Assembly (NCBI GenBank): GCA_900318815.1
Contig: ONMA01000032.1
Coordinates: 1-48,353 of the forward strand
Direction: 5' to 3'
DNA length: 48,353 nt
DNA from: an uncultured Prevotellaceae bacterium
Lineage (GTDB): Bacteria > Bacteroidota > Bacteroidia > Bacteroidales > Bacteroidaceae
The notes under the pieces are model-generated. The model did no database searches, was not told the DNA's origin, and saw nothing but the letters and a program-made list of their open reading frames with translations. Positions 25,747-34,528 of the stretch are shown here, piece by piece. Numbering within the stretch: the stretch's first letter is position 1; each line of letters begins with the position of its first letter. Made by a program: the position numbers and the translations under genes.

Positions 25747-28700
25747 ATGAAGAGACTATCCATATTGTTATTAGCAGCCATACTTGCCGTGGCATCAGGC
25801 TGGGCAATCCCCGCATTGAAGGGTGGCCGCAGCGTGAAGCAGCCCGACGGCACAAGCGTCACCATTCGCTTGCATGGCGACGAGTACCTGCACTATCAGA
25901 CCACCGACGACGGCTATACCGTGGTGAAGGATGCACGCGGTTACTATGTCTATGCCGAGAAGATGGGCGATGAACTCGTGCCCACGCAGTTAGTGGCCCA
26001 CGATGCCGGGCTTCGCACAGCATCCGAACTCAGTTTCCTGCACAAGGCAAAAAAGCACCTGCAGCCAGCCATCAGCAAGGAAATGGCTGAGATGCGCAGT
26101 CAGAACCAAGCCATGCGCGCCAAGAGGCTCGCGCAGCATAAGGCCCAGAGAATAGACTATGACAAGTTCAAGGGCTTGGTAATCCTCGTCGAGTATTCCG
26201 ACTGCAAGTTCCGTTATGATGATTATCACGACATCATGGATCACATGCTCAACGACGAGAACTATACGGGCGAGGCTCGCACCAACGTTCTACGCAACGA
26301 AGGCAACAACCGCTACTTCGTCGGTAAAGACGTTATCTTCACAGGCAGCATGCACGACTATTTCCACGACAACAGCATGGGGATGTTCAGTCCTAAGTTC
26401 GACATCGTGGGGCCTGTATCCGTCAACCGCACGCAGACCTACGTGAAAGCCAGTCGCAATAGTGCGCAACTCATCAAGGATGCTTGCACGGCAGCCGACG
26501 GACTGGTGAACTTTGCCGACTATGACAATGATGGTAACGGCGAGGTCGACATCATCTACGTCATCTTCGCCGGCCTGCCTTCGTATATCGAGGGCAACAA
26601 CCCGGACTATCTGTGGCCGCACCAATCCAGCCTGGCATACGGCAGCACCGTGAGAAAGGACGGAGTGCGACTGGGCTACTACTCCTGCTCCACCGAGCTT
26701 TACGGCTATGAGGACTCTGGCTGGAGCATCTTGGAGGGTATCGGTGCCATGTGCCATGAGTTCAGCCATGCACTGGGTCTGCCCGACTTCTACGACACAG
26801 GCAACAGTGACGGTGAAGACAACTGCGTCAACCCCGACGAATGGTCGATCATGGCAGCGGGTGCCCATACCAACTTCGGTCGCACTCCCAGCGGCTATTC
26901 GCTCTTCGAACGCTATGCGCTGGGCTTCGCCAATCCGAAAGTCATTACGGGCGAAGGTACCTTCACCATGGACTATTTAGGCACGAGCAATGAGGGCTAC
27001 CGGCTGAACACCCGCGTCGGCAAAGAGTTCTTCCTGTTGGAGAACCGCCAGAAAAGCAAGTGGGATGCCGAACTGCCTGGCCACGGCATGCTCATCTTCC
27101 GTACCGACTCGACCAATGCCAACCTGTGGTTCAGCAACTCCGTCAACGACCTTCCGAGTCATCCTTGCTACGAGCTGCTGCGTGCCGGTGGCGTCAAGTA
27201 TCAAGGAGGCTATCGCGTAGGTGCGGCCAGCGACCCCTTCCCCGGCACTAATCGCGTAACGGCCGTCAACAACGAGACCACACCGAACCTGAAGACAAGG
27301 GCTGGCTACAACTCGAAAATGGGACTGCGCAACATCACGGAGAAAAACGGACAGATTAGCTTCGACGTCTACGACGTGACCATCCTGACCGCCCTCACCC
27401 TACAGGATCAGCTTCTTTTGGCCATAGGGGCCTCTATGCCTCTCACTGCCACGCCAACGCCAACGACGGCTGAATACACGCTGACGTGGTCGACCGACAA
27501 CGCCAGCGTGGCCACCGTCACAGCCGACGGCATGGTGACGGCTGTTGCAGCCGGTACGGCCAATATCACCGCTACGGCAGATAACGGTGTCTCGGCCACC
27601 TGTCAGGTGACCGTGCGCGATATGAACGTCGTAACCAGCATTGCTAACTTCTGCCAGATGGACGAGAACGCCGAGGGCATGCTGCAACTGACCGAGGCCG
27701 ATGTGCTCTACGTCAAGGGCCAGGACATTTACCTGCGCGATGCCTCGGGGGCCATCATCCTGAGAAACACGGGTATCAGCGTGAGCCGCAACGACCGTCT
27801 GAACGGCTTCGTCTACGGACGCTTCGCCATCGACAACCGTATGCCGCTGCTGACCAAGGTAGAGGGAATGACCAACAGCAACAGCTTCATCATCACCAAG
27901 GACGCGACACCCGAACCCTTGCCGCTGCATGTAGGGCAGCTATCCAGTCAGCACTACGCCAACATGGTACTTGTCAAGAAGGCTGTACTCGCTAATGACG
28001 GTGGCATCTGGGCCACGTTCGGCGACAAGCGCGTCCGGCTCTACAACACGCTCGGGGTCACTTCGCCTAAGATCAACGTGCCTTCCGACTTGAGCAAGCG
28101 CTATGACATCACGGCCATCTACGGCACTAACACGCTCAACGGCGAGCTTATCGACGAGTTGTATCTGCTGAAGTCGCCCGTGGCTGCCACCTATACGGCT
28201 CCTACCGCCATCAGTCTGCCTGCCGAACAACTCTTCGAGGAAGGTCGTTCCTGTCAGCTACAGTTCACTGTGGAGCCTTCTGCCGCCGACGTGTTCCTGA
28301 ACTGGACTTCGTCCGATGAGAATGTCCTCACGGTATCTCAGGAGGGACTTGTTGCTGCCAAGGGCATAGGCACCGCCCTCGTCACCGCTACCGACGTGGA
28401 GACGGGCTTGCAGGCGCAATGCCAGGTTACCGTGGACGAACGCCTGTCCGTGCCCGACATTGCCGCCTTCAGGGCACTCGCAGAGGGGGCTGAGGCAGAC
28501 CTGAAGCTGACCAACGCACAGGTGCTCTACGTGTACAACCTGGACATCTACCTGCGCGATGCGTCGGGCTGCATTGTCCTCCACGACACCGGCCTGCGCG
28601 TCAGTGCTAACCAGCTGCTCAATGGCTACCTCTTTGGTTCGCTGCAATACAGCAATGGCATGCCCATGCTCTGCAAGGTGAGCGATGTTACTGACGTGGC

Positions 28701-29148
28701 CTCCATTAGCATCGGCGAGGGCGAAGTGGCACAGCCGCGCACGGTGAGCATGGAACAGCTTTCCGACAATGACCTGTGCGACTATGTATTGGTGAAGGCC
28801 ACCCAGTTGGAGAGGGACGGTGGTATTTATGCCGTTGGCGGCGATAATCGTGCCCGCCTCTACAACACCTTCGGTATCAGCGGCATCAAGGTGCCCAGCA
28901 TCCTGGAGGGCAAGTTCTTCGACGTTACGGCCATTTTCGGCACCAACACCCTGAGCGGACAGCCCATCTACGAGCTGAAACTGCTCAAGTCGCCCGAGGA
29001 GACCAGCACCTTCGGCATTGACACCGTAAAAGACAGCCAGACGGCAACGGTCTGTTACGACCTGAACGGACGACAGCTGAACGCCGTTCCCACCCGTGGC
29101 ATCTACGTTGTCATGCAGAATGGCCGCTACGTCAAAGTGGTGAAATAA
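25747..29148 (+). CDS. M6-type secreted metalloprotease with Ig-like and OB-like domains
   Basis: The 1133-residue protease has a signal peptide (residues 1-20), an M6 propeptide region (GTSVTIRLHGDEYLHYQTTD), and the catalytic domain with zinc site HEFSH at residues 337-341 and LGLPDFYD after it. A calcium-loop-like DYDNDGNGEVD lies at 258-268. After residue 545 two repeats follow, each with a Big_2 Ig-like domain (TWSTDNASVATVTADGMVTA; WTSSDENVLTVSQEGLVAAK) and an OB-like module (LYVKGQDIYLRDASGAIIL; LYVYNLDIYLRDASGCIVL). The C-terminus ends CYDLNGRQLNAVPTRGIYVV, the sorting-type tail. It is expected to degrade proteins outside the cell. It has its own transcript start region after the operon terminator but probably serves the same locus. 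Confidence 0.92.
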   Translation: MKRLSILLLAAILAVASGWAIPALKGGRSVKQPDGTSVTIRLHGDEYLHYQTTDDGYTVVKDARGYYVYAEKMGDELVPTQLVAHDAGLRTASELSFLHKAKKHLQPAISKEMAEMRSQNQAMRAKRLAQHKAQRIDYDKFKGLVILVEYSDCKFRYDDYHDIMDHMLNDENYTGEARTNVLRNEGNNRYFVGKDVIFTGSMHDYFHDNSMGMFSPKFDIVGPVSVNRTQTYVKASRNSAQLIKDACTAADGLVNFADYDNDGNGEVDIIYVIFAGLPSYIEGNNPDYLWPHQSSLAYGSTVRKDGVRLGYYSCSTELYGYEDSGWSILEGIGAMCHEFSHALGLPDFYDTGNSDGEDNCVNPDEWSIMAAGAHTNFGRTPSGYSLFERYALGFANPKVITGEGTFTMDYLGTSNEGYRLNTRVGKEFFLLENRQKSKWDAELPGHGMLIFRTDSTNANLWFSNSVNDLPSHPCYELLRAGGVKYQGGYRVGAASDPFPGTNRVTAVNNETTPNLKTRAGYNSKMGLRNITEKNGQISFDVYDVTILTALTLQDQLLLAIGASMPLTATPTPTTAEYTLTWSTDNASVATVTADGMVTAVAAGTANITATADNGVSATCQVTVRDMNVVTSIANFCQMDENAEGMLQLTEADVLYVKGQDIYLRDASGAIILRNTGISVSRNDRLNGFVYGRFAIDNRMPLLTKVEGMTNSNSFIITKDATPEPLPLHVGQLSSQHYANMVLVKKAVLANDGGIWATFGDKRVRLYNTLGVTSPKINVPSDLSKRYDITAIYGTNTLNGELIDELYLLKSPVAATYTAPTAISLPAEQLFEEGRSCQLQFTVEPSAADVFLNWTSSDENVLTVSQEGLVAAKGIGTALVTATDVETGLQAQCQVTVDERLSVPDIAAFRALAEGAEADLKLTNAQVLYVYNLDIYLRDASGCIVLHDTGLRVSANQLLNGYLFGSLQYSNGMPMLCKVSDVTDVASISIGEGEVAQPRTVSMEQLSDNDLCDYVLVKATQLERDGGIYAVGGDNRARLYNTFGISGIKVPSILEGKFFDVTAIFGTNTLSGQPIYELKLLKSPEETSTFGIDTVKDSQTATVCYDLNGRQLNAVPTRGIYVVMQNGRYVKVVK

Positions 29149-29184
29149 GGAAATACTTCATTTTCTATAACACAAATTATGACG

Positions 29185-29220
29185 AATCCGCCTTGACTCG
29201 TGACGAGCCAAGGCGGATTT
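29185..29220. terminator. Bidirectional terminator between convergent genes
   Basis: AATCCGCCTTG (29185-29195) pairs perfectly with CAAGGCGGATT (29209-29219), with CTCG/CGAG inside. It lies between the ends of the M6 protease and the first FadL-like gene. Confidence 0.75.
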
Positions 29221-29266
29221 CTGTATGTTGTCCCTAAAAATGTTCAGGTGGTCTTTATCAAAAGTA

Positions 29267-30679
29267 TCAGAACTTGTAGTCGATACCTACGCCCACCACG
29301 TAGTTGGTACGCGAGAAGATGTCTGTGCCTGCGTAGGGCGTGCCCTGATAGTTGTCCTGCTTCTTGGTGTAGTCGCTGTAGATACTCATGAAGTAGCCCA
29401 CGTTCAGGCGCAGCTGGTCGTTCAGTCGGACGGCACCGCCCAAGCCCACGGAGTAGCTGTCGCAGGCAAACGAGGTGTGCTGCTGGTAGTCGTCGCTCAG
29501 TCCGTAGTCGGTGCGCTGACCGCCACAAGAGACGGTGAACTTATCGTTGATGTCGTATTCCAAGCCGAGCAGGAACTCATTCGTACCGCCTTCCAGCGTC
29601 TTCTGGCGGTCGCCCGCCATCTTGGCGTTCTTGTCGTCGAAGAAGTGGTACTCTGCCGTAGCCCTTAGTTTCGGTGTAAACTCATAGCCCACGGCCACCG
29701 AGAGCATGGCAGGCATGTCGTAGCGCGTCTGGGCACCATCCTCGTAGGGAGCCACCTTGTCGCCAAACTGGCTCAGGGCGGCAGCACCCTCGATGTAGGC
29801 AGGCTTACCCGTAGCCATCGAGGCCGGATTCAGGATCTTAGCATCCAACTGCTTCGTGTCGTTCTCTGTGCTGATTTTCGTGCGGAACTCATATCGGGCG
29901 GCAAGGGTGAATGCTCCCGTGTGTACGTCGACACCTACGATGGGCGCAAAGCCCCAGCCACGCTGCAGGCAGTCGAGCTGCAGGTCGACGAGCGGAGCCT
30001 TCAGCTGGTTGTGTACAGCCGTGACGTGTCCGCGGTAATAGCCGTCGTAGTAGTTGGCACGCATACCCACGGCAGCCGAGAGGAAGTCGGTAATCTGATA
30101 GCTGAAGTCCAGTTGCCCGCCAAAGATATACTGCTTGCCCTTCATCTCCGAGTCCATGGTGTACTTGTCTGGTGTGACTACACTGGCGGGCGAGATGGCT
30201 GCGGTAGACTGGAATATCTTGGCCATCGTGAGCACATTGAACAGGGGCACACCCTCGTCGTACTGCACGAAGCCGCCACTGCCCACAATGCCCAGCATGG
30301 CACCTACTGCCCAGCGGTCTTTCTTATAGGTGGCAAAGAGGGCGGGCACGATGGGAGCCGAGGCCTTGCCCTCAAACTTCTGGTCGATGTTGTAGCCGTT
30401 GTACACGCCCGGCATGGCAAGGAATCCGGGCACCGTGGTCTCAATGTCACGGTTCTGCCACGGCTTCTGGAAGTTCAGTGACAGCTGCCAGCCCTCATGC
30501 TCGTTCCACACCATACCGGCAGGATTGGAGTAGACGGCATCCACGTCGAACGTGGCACCGCGCGCCATCATACGGTCAAAAGCAATGTGATAATTGGTGT
30601 TGGTCATCAGACCACCGGCTCTTGTCGTCAGCGCGACAAGCAACATCCCCACAATAATGGTCAAGGTTCCTTTCTTCAT
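29267..30679 (-). CDS. FadL/OmpP1-family outer membrane channel
   Basis: This is a 470-residue beta-barrel of the FadL/TodX/OmpP1 family, which lets hydrophobic compounds such as long-chain fatty acids cross the outer membrane. A signal peptide (residues 1-21, ALTTRAGG) is followed by the N-terminal hatch sequence GLMTNTNYHIAFDRMMARGA and YSNPAGMVWNEHEGW, both typical of Bacteroidales members. It ends in an aromatic residue within YVVGVGIDYKF, the usual barrel end. It has its own minus-strand promoter. A second, longer homologue lies directly upstream. Substrate is not known. Confidence 0.9.
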   Translation of the reverse strand: MKKGTLTIIVGMLLVALTTRAGGLMTNTNYHIAFDRMMARGATFDVDAVYSNPAGMVWNEHEGWQLSLNFQKPWQNRDIETTVPGFLAMPGVYNGYNIDQKFEGKASAPIVPALFATYKKDRWAVGAMLGIVGSGGFVQYDEGVPLFNVLTMAKIFQSTAAISPASVVTPDKYTMDSEMKGKQYIFGGQLDFSYQITDFLSAAVGMRANYYDGYYRGHVTAVHNQLKAPLVDLQLDCLQRGWGFAPIVGVDVHTGAFTLAARYEFRTKISTENDTKQLDAKILNPASMATGKPAYIEGAAALSQFGDKVAPYEDGAQTRYDMPAMLSVAVGYEFTPKLRATAEYHFFDDKNAKMAGDRQKTLEGGTNEFLLGLEYDINDKFTVSCGGQRTDYGLSDDYQQHTSFACDSYSVGLGGAVRLNDQLRLNVGYFMSIYSDYTKKQDNYQGTPYAGTDIFSRTNYVVGVGIDYKF

Positions 30680-30709
30680 AAGTCATTGTGTATTTAGTGA
30701 TTGCGAACG

Positions 30710-30740
30710 CAAAGATACAAATAAAAATTGGAATGGCAAA
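30710..30740 (-). promoter_or_regulatory. Promoter of the first FadL-like gene
   Basis: On the minus strand TTTG (30737-30740) and TATCTTTG (30710-30717) are 19 bases apart, 31 bases before the start codon. Confidence 0.75.
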
Positions 30741-30778
30741 GCTTTTTCGTATGTTTTATGCCCACTTACCCCGAAGTG

Positions 30779-32314
30779 TCAGATATCAATATCGCAACCG
30801 ATGCCAATCACACGGTTAGTGCGGGTGAAAGAGTCGCGCACCTTGTCCGACATCACGCGGTCGTAGTTCTCATAGTCTGTCTCGAAATAGCCGGCCTTCA
30901 CCTTCACGTGGTCGGCCACTTTGTAGTTGAAGCCGAAGCCGTAGCTGATGGAGTTCACCACAAACGACAGGTCGTTCATGTACTCGTCGGTAAGTCCGTA
31001 GCGTGTCATCTGTGCGCCGGCCGAGACGGTGAGCCTGTCGGTCACGTCCCACTCTGCACCAAGCAGATACTCCATCGAGTTGTGGTCCAACAGCCGCTGC
31101 GAGTTGTTATACCAGCTGGCATCCTTGTCGAAGAACATGTGGAAGCCTGCGTTGATGCGCACCGGGGTGACGGGCGTCCATTGTACACCTGCAACAAGCA
31201 GGGCAGGCTGGTCCTCGTTTACTTTCTCCCCGTCGCGGAACTTGTTCACGGCGGGAATCTCGCTGGCCTCGTCGACGGTCGACTCGTTCTTCATCCTGAT
31301 CTGGGTGTTGAACTCATACTTCACGGCAAAGTTGAACTGGTCGTTCAGTTTGTAGTCCACGCCGATGACAGGGGCAACGCCCAAGGAGGTCTGATTGCAC
31401 AGCAGGTTCACGCCCTGCGAGTATTTCTGCAAGCCGTTCAGGCTGTTCTTCGTGCCCTCCAGCTGTGCATACTGTCCCTGCAGCTCGGCGAGCTTGGCCG
31501 AAAGCTCGGCAGGAACCGGCATCCCTGCGGCCTCATACTGTGCAATGCCGGCGTTCACCTGCTCAATGCCGCTGTTGACCTGCGACACCATGCCGTCTAC
31601 CTTTGTCGAGGCGGCATCGAGGAAACTGCCAAAGTCCACGTAGGCATCGCCTATCGTCGTCTGCGTGCGCACTTGGATATTGCTGATCTTGGCCTTGTAA
31701 GTGGCATCACCATAGAGGAAGCGCAAGCCGCCATAGACCGAGAGATTGTCGTAGATTTTGTAGGCAGCACCCAACTGCACACCGTAATAATACTGACGAC
31801 CGCGCATGAAGCCGTTCATGTCGTAGCCCGTGGCACCCAGCGGAGCCAATTGCTGGGCAATGGTGCCCACCACGCTCTCGAACGAGCCAAGGCCGTCGGC
31901 ATACTCGCACATGCCACCGCCTCCCGGCACAGAGAAGTTGAACTGCATGCTCCAGTCGCCCTTGTTCCAGGCGGCCTGAATGCTGGGTATGATGGGGGCA
32001 TCGGCCACGCCCTGAAACTCCTTGGTCTCTGCACCGAGGTTCTTGCGGCCCAGGGCAAAGACGGGGTTGGTCGAGGTGATGGTGCGGGTCTGGTGAGCAT
32101 ATTGCCAGTTCAGGCCCAGATGAAAACCTTCGGGGAGGAATGCTACGCCGGCAGGGTTGGAATAAACGCCATCGAGACCGATGGCCGCGTCGCGTGCCGG
32201 GTTGCGCAGAAAATCAATACTTTGGTTGGTGTTGGTCAGGATGCCACCAGCCGTCGCGGTAGTGGCGGTTGCGCTAAGCAATGTGCCAAGCAGCAAAGTC
32301 TTAAAGTTGTTCAT
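30779..32314 (-). CDS. FadL/OmpP1-family outer membrane channel, longer paralogue
   Basis: The 511-residue barrel shares with its neighbour the start GGILTNTNQSIDFLRNPARD and YSNPAGVAFLPEGFHLGL, but carries an extra helical stretch near residues 230-280 (MVSQVNSGIEQVNAGIAQYE, KLAELQGQYAQLEGTKNSL) that should form an extracellular or periplasmic coiled hairpin. Signal peptide residues 1-22. It ends RVIGIGCDIDI. A -7 box TACCTTTG (minus strand, 32345-32352) lies 31 bases upstream, with no clear -33 box. The pair probably arose by tandem duplication. Likely role: passage of hydrophobic molecules; no specific ligand can be named. Confidence 0.89.
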   Translation of the reverse strand: MNNFKTLLLGTLLSATATTATAGGILTNTNQSIDFLRNPARDAAIGLDGVYSNPAGVAFLPEGFHLGLNWQYAHQTRTITSTNPVFALGRKNLGAETKEFQGVADAPIIPSIQAAWNKGDWSMQFNFSVPGGGGMCEYADGLGSFESVVGTIAQQLAPLGATGYDMNGFMRGRQYYYGVQLGAAYKIYDNLSVYGGLRFLYGDATYKAKISNIQVRTQTTIGDAYVDFGSFLDAASTKVDGMVSQVNSGIEQVNAGIAQYEAAGMPVPAELSAKLAELQGQYAQLEGTKNSLNGLQKYSQGVNLLCNQTSLGVAPVIGVDYKLNDQFNFAVKYEFNTQIRMKNESTVDEASEIPAVNKFRDGEKVNEDQPALLVAGVQWTPVTPVRINAGFHMFFDKDASWYNNSQRLLDHNSMEYLLGAEWDVTDRLTVSAGAQMTRYGLTDEYMNDLSFVVNSISYGFGFNYKVADHVKVKAGYFETDYENYDRVMSDKVRDSFTRTNRVIGIGCDIDI

Positions 32315-32731
32315 ATCCTAAAACAATTCTTAAAAAATCGGGTGCAAAGGTATGACAAATGTTTAATTATTCACTGTTAAGGCACACAGTCTTAACAAAG
32401 ATTAATTATATTTTGCACAAAAATTGCTCAATTGTGCAGTAGTGTGCAAGAAAAGCTCCCTTATTTTTACCTATCGAAGCCCTCTTCTAACGATGATTCA
32501 TCTCATTTTTTCATCTTCTTTTCACTCTGATTCGGAAAAAAACATTATTTGCAACGTAATCCTCCGGAGTCCCTGTCCAAAAGACAAATTTCGGGGTTAG
32601 TTTTTTTTGTAGCCAGGTACAAAAGTATACAATTCTTCCGACATACTGTTCTTTTTTATCAAAATATGGCATTTTGTACGGGTAATTACGTTAAACTTAA
32701 ACAATTGGATAGTGATTTACTAAAAAAATTG
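32315..32731. other. Intergenic region between divergent genes
   Basis: About 400 AT-rich bases separate the FadL-like gene and the cupin gene. They contain the -7 box of the former near 32345 and several T-rich runs; I see no repeat or small gene. Confidence 0.5.
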
Positions 32732-32739
32732 TACTTTTG
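32732..32739 (+). promoter_or_regulatory. Probable -7 box of the cupin gene
   Basis: TACTTTTG matches TAnnTTTG and lies 78 bases before the start codon. The -33 region (ATTGG near 32704) is weak, so regulation by an activator is possible. Confidence 0.5.
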
Positions 32740-32817
32740 CAAGCTAAATATGCGAAACGACATGCGACGGAAACTATACCTTATAATAAGTTTTACAAAA
32801 TAAAGAACAATAAGATA

Positions 32818-33297
32818 ATGAAAAAGATTCTGAATTGGGTGCTTGCCGCCACCCTCGTTTGCGGCGCAACGGCCTTCATGATAGGCTGCAAGAAAGCGAA
32901 AACGAATGAGGAAAGTCCCGTTAATCCCGTTCAGCAAGTGACGAGTGAAGAACTGATTCGCACGTCGCAGAGCTGGGACGGTGTGGAACTGCCCGACTAT
33001 TTCCAGGGCCGACCCGAGCTGGTGGCCGTGAAGTACGTGTTCCCCGCCGGACAGAAATTAGGCTGGCACCACCACCCTGTGATGAACTACGGCATCCTGG
33101 TGCAGGGCGAACTGACCATCATCGGCCAGGACGGCAAGGAGAAGACGGTGCATGAGGGCGAGGCCGTCGTCGAGATGGTGAACACCATCCACCACGGCGA
33201 GAACCGCGGTACGAAGCCCGTCATCCTCTACATGTTCTACCTCTCGCAGAAGGACCTGCCACTGGCCGTGCAGCATCCGGAGATTCCGTTGGAGTAA
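32818..33297 (+). CDS. Cupin-domain lipoprotein
   Basis: From ATG 32818 the protein has 159 residues; an ORF extension upstream lacks a signal and crosses the promoter. The lipobox ends FMIGC with Cys24. The rest is a single cupin barrel: VKYVFPAGQKLGWHHHP gives the metal-binding histidines of motif 1 and VVEMVNTIHHGENRG the second motif. The family includes small-molecule binders, isomerases and dioxygenases; nothing fixes the reaction. It lies in the periplasm or on the surface. The histidine-decarboxylase-like gene starts 45 bases downstream and may be co-transcribed, but the link is only positional. Confidence 0.85.
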   Translation: MKKILNWVLAATLVCGATAFMIGCKKAKTNEESPVNPVQQVTSEELIRTSQSWDGVELPDYFQGRPELVAVKYVFPAGQKLGWHHHPVMNYGILVQGELTIIGQDGKEKTVHEGEAVVEMVNTIHHGENRGTKPVILYMFYLSQKDLPLAVQHPEIPLE

Positions 33298-33342
33298 ATT
33301 GACAGCCAAGCGTGGCTTCCGCGTGAAAATAAACAACTATAT

Positions 33343-34515
33343 ATGAAACAGGACAAATTAAAGGTCACCTCGGGATACCCCAAACTGGACGAATGGACAG
33401 AGATATGGCGCGAGACGCTGCCCAAGTATTTTGGCTACCCCTTTAACGAGGTGTCGCCATTGGGCGAATTCTATGAGTGGTATTATCATGCAGGCATTAA
33501 CCTGATGAACCTGAACAATGCCGGCGACCCGTTTACCAACACGCCTTGGGAGGTGTCATCGCAGGTGTTCGAACGCGAGGTCATCGAGTTCTTCGCACCA
33601 CTTTACGATTTCGACGACGACAACCGATGGGGGCTCATTACCCATAGCGGCTCCGACGGCAACAACCACGGTATCTACTTCGGTGCCAACTATCTGAAGC
33701 ATCAGACGGGACAGGCGCCTATCCTCTATGTGAGCGACGAGGCCCACTACTCGAACATGCGTCTGGCACACCTGCAGAACCTGGAGACGCGACTGGTGAA
33801 GAGCGACACCATGGGGCGCATGATACCTGAGGAGCTGGAACAGCAGCTCGACACGTCGCGTCCGGCACTCGTTGTCTTTGCCTGCGGCTCTACCTTCAAG
33901 GGCGCCATCGACGATATGCCCGCGCTCAACGCCGTGCTCCGCCGTCATCCCGACTTGCCTGCCGTCTATCGCCATGTCGACGCAGCCCTCTTTGGCGGCT
34001 ATCTGCCGTTTACGGAACACCGCCATTTGGTGAGCAGCAAGACGATGGGCTTTGACTCGATTGCTGTCAGCGGCCATAAGTTCTTCGGCATCGACTCGCC
34101 CTGCGGACTCTTCATCTGCACGCGTGAGGTGTACGACAACCAGGCCGACTTCGACGTACCTTATCTGAACAAGAACATGCGCATGATCAACTGTTCGCGT
34201 GATCCCATCCAGCCGCTTAAGTTCTGGTGGGTGGTTCAGAAAGTAGGGGCCGAAGAGTGGGGGCACCAGGCCCGGCGCATCATGGAGCTGACGGCCTATC
34301 TGAAACAGCAACTCGACAAAGCAGGCTATCCCGCGTGGGTGAACGAATACAGCAACACCATCTTCATGCGCTGCCCGTCGCCGGAACTGGCCCATAAGTA
34401 CCAGTTGGCACAGAACGAAGACCCACGTTTCGGAGGCAAGCTGGCCCATGTGGTGGTGATGCAGCACTTCGCGGAGGAGGCCATTGATGCCTTCGTGGCT
34501 GAGCTATGCACTTAA
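33343..34515 (+). CDS. PLP-dependent histidine decarboxylase-like enzyme
   Basis: This 390-residue fold-type I decarboxylase (group II) resembles the Gram-negative histidine decarboxylases. The pyridoxal-phosphate lysine is Lys246 in SGHKFFGIDSPCGLFI. HVDAAL at residues 211-216 holds the Asp that contacts the pyridine nitrogen, and THSGSDGN at 100-107 corresponds to the TNGGTEGN phosphate-binding loop of the Morganella enzyme. CGSTFKGAIDD aligns with the GTTVRGAIDD segment. It would make histamine from histidine in the cytoplasm; aromatic or other amino acids cannot be ruled out. There is no antiporter gene beside it, unlike acid-resistance hdc loci. The downstream TraX-like gene starts 13 bases after its stop. 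Confidence 0.82.
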   Translation: MKQDKLKVTSGYPKLDEWTEIWRETLPKYFGYPFNEVSPLGEFYEWYYHAGINLMNLNNAGDPFTNTPWEVSSQVFEREVIEFFAPLYDFDDDNRWGLITHSGSDGNNHGIYFGANYLKHQTGQAPILYVSDEAHYSNMRLAHLQNLETRLVKSDTMGRMIPEELEQQLDTSRPALVVFACGSTFKGAIDDMPALNAVLRRHPDLPAVYRHVDAALFGGYLPFTEHRHLVSSKTMGFDSIAVSGHKFFGIDSPCGLFICTREVYDNQADFDVPYLNKNMRMINCSRDPIQPLKFWWVVQKVGAEEWGHQARRIMELTAYLKQQLDKAGYPAWVNEYSNTIFMRCPSPELAHKYQLAQNEDPRFGGKLAHVVVMQHFAEEAIDAFVAELCT

Positions 34516-34528
34516 AAGAGAGCGCAAT

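Noticed and set aside
30728-32380. 550-residue plus-strand ORF
   Set aside because: It is the antisense shadow of the FadL-like gene; no start signal and His/Val-rich composition typical of a complementary frame.
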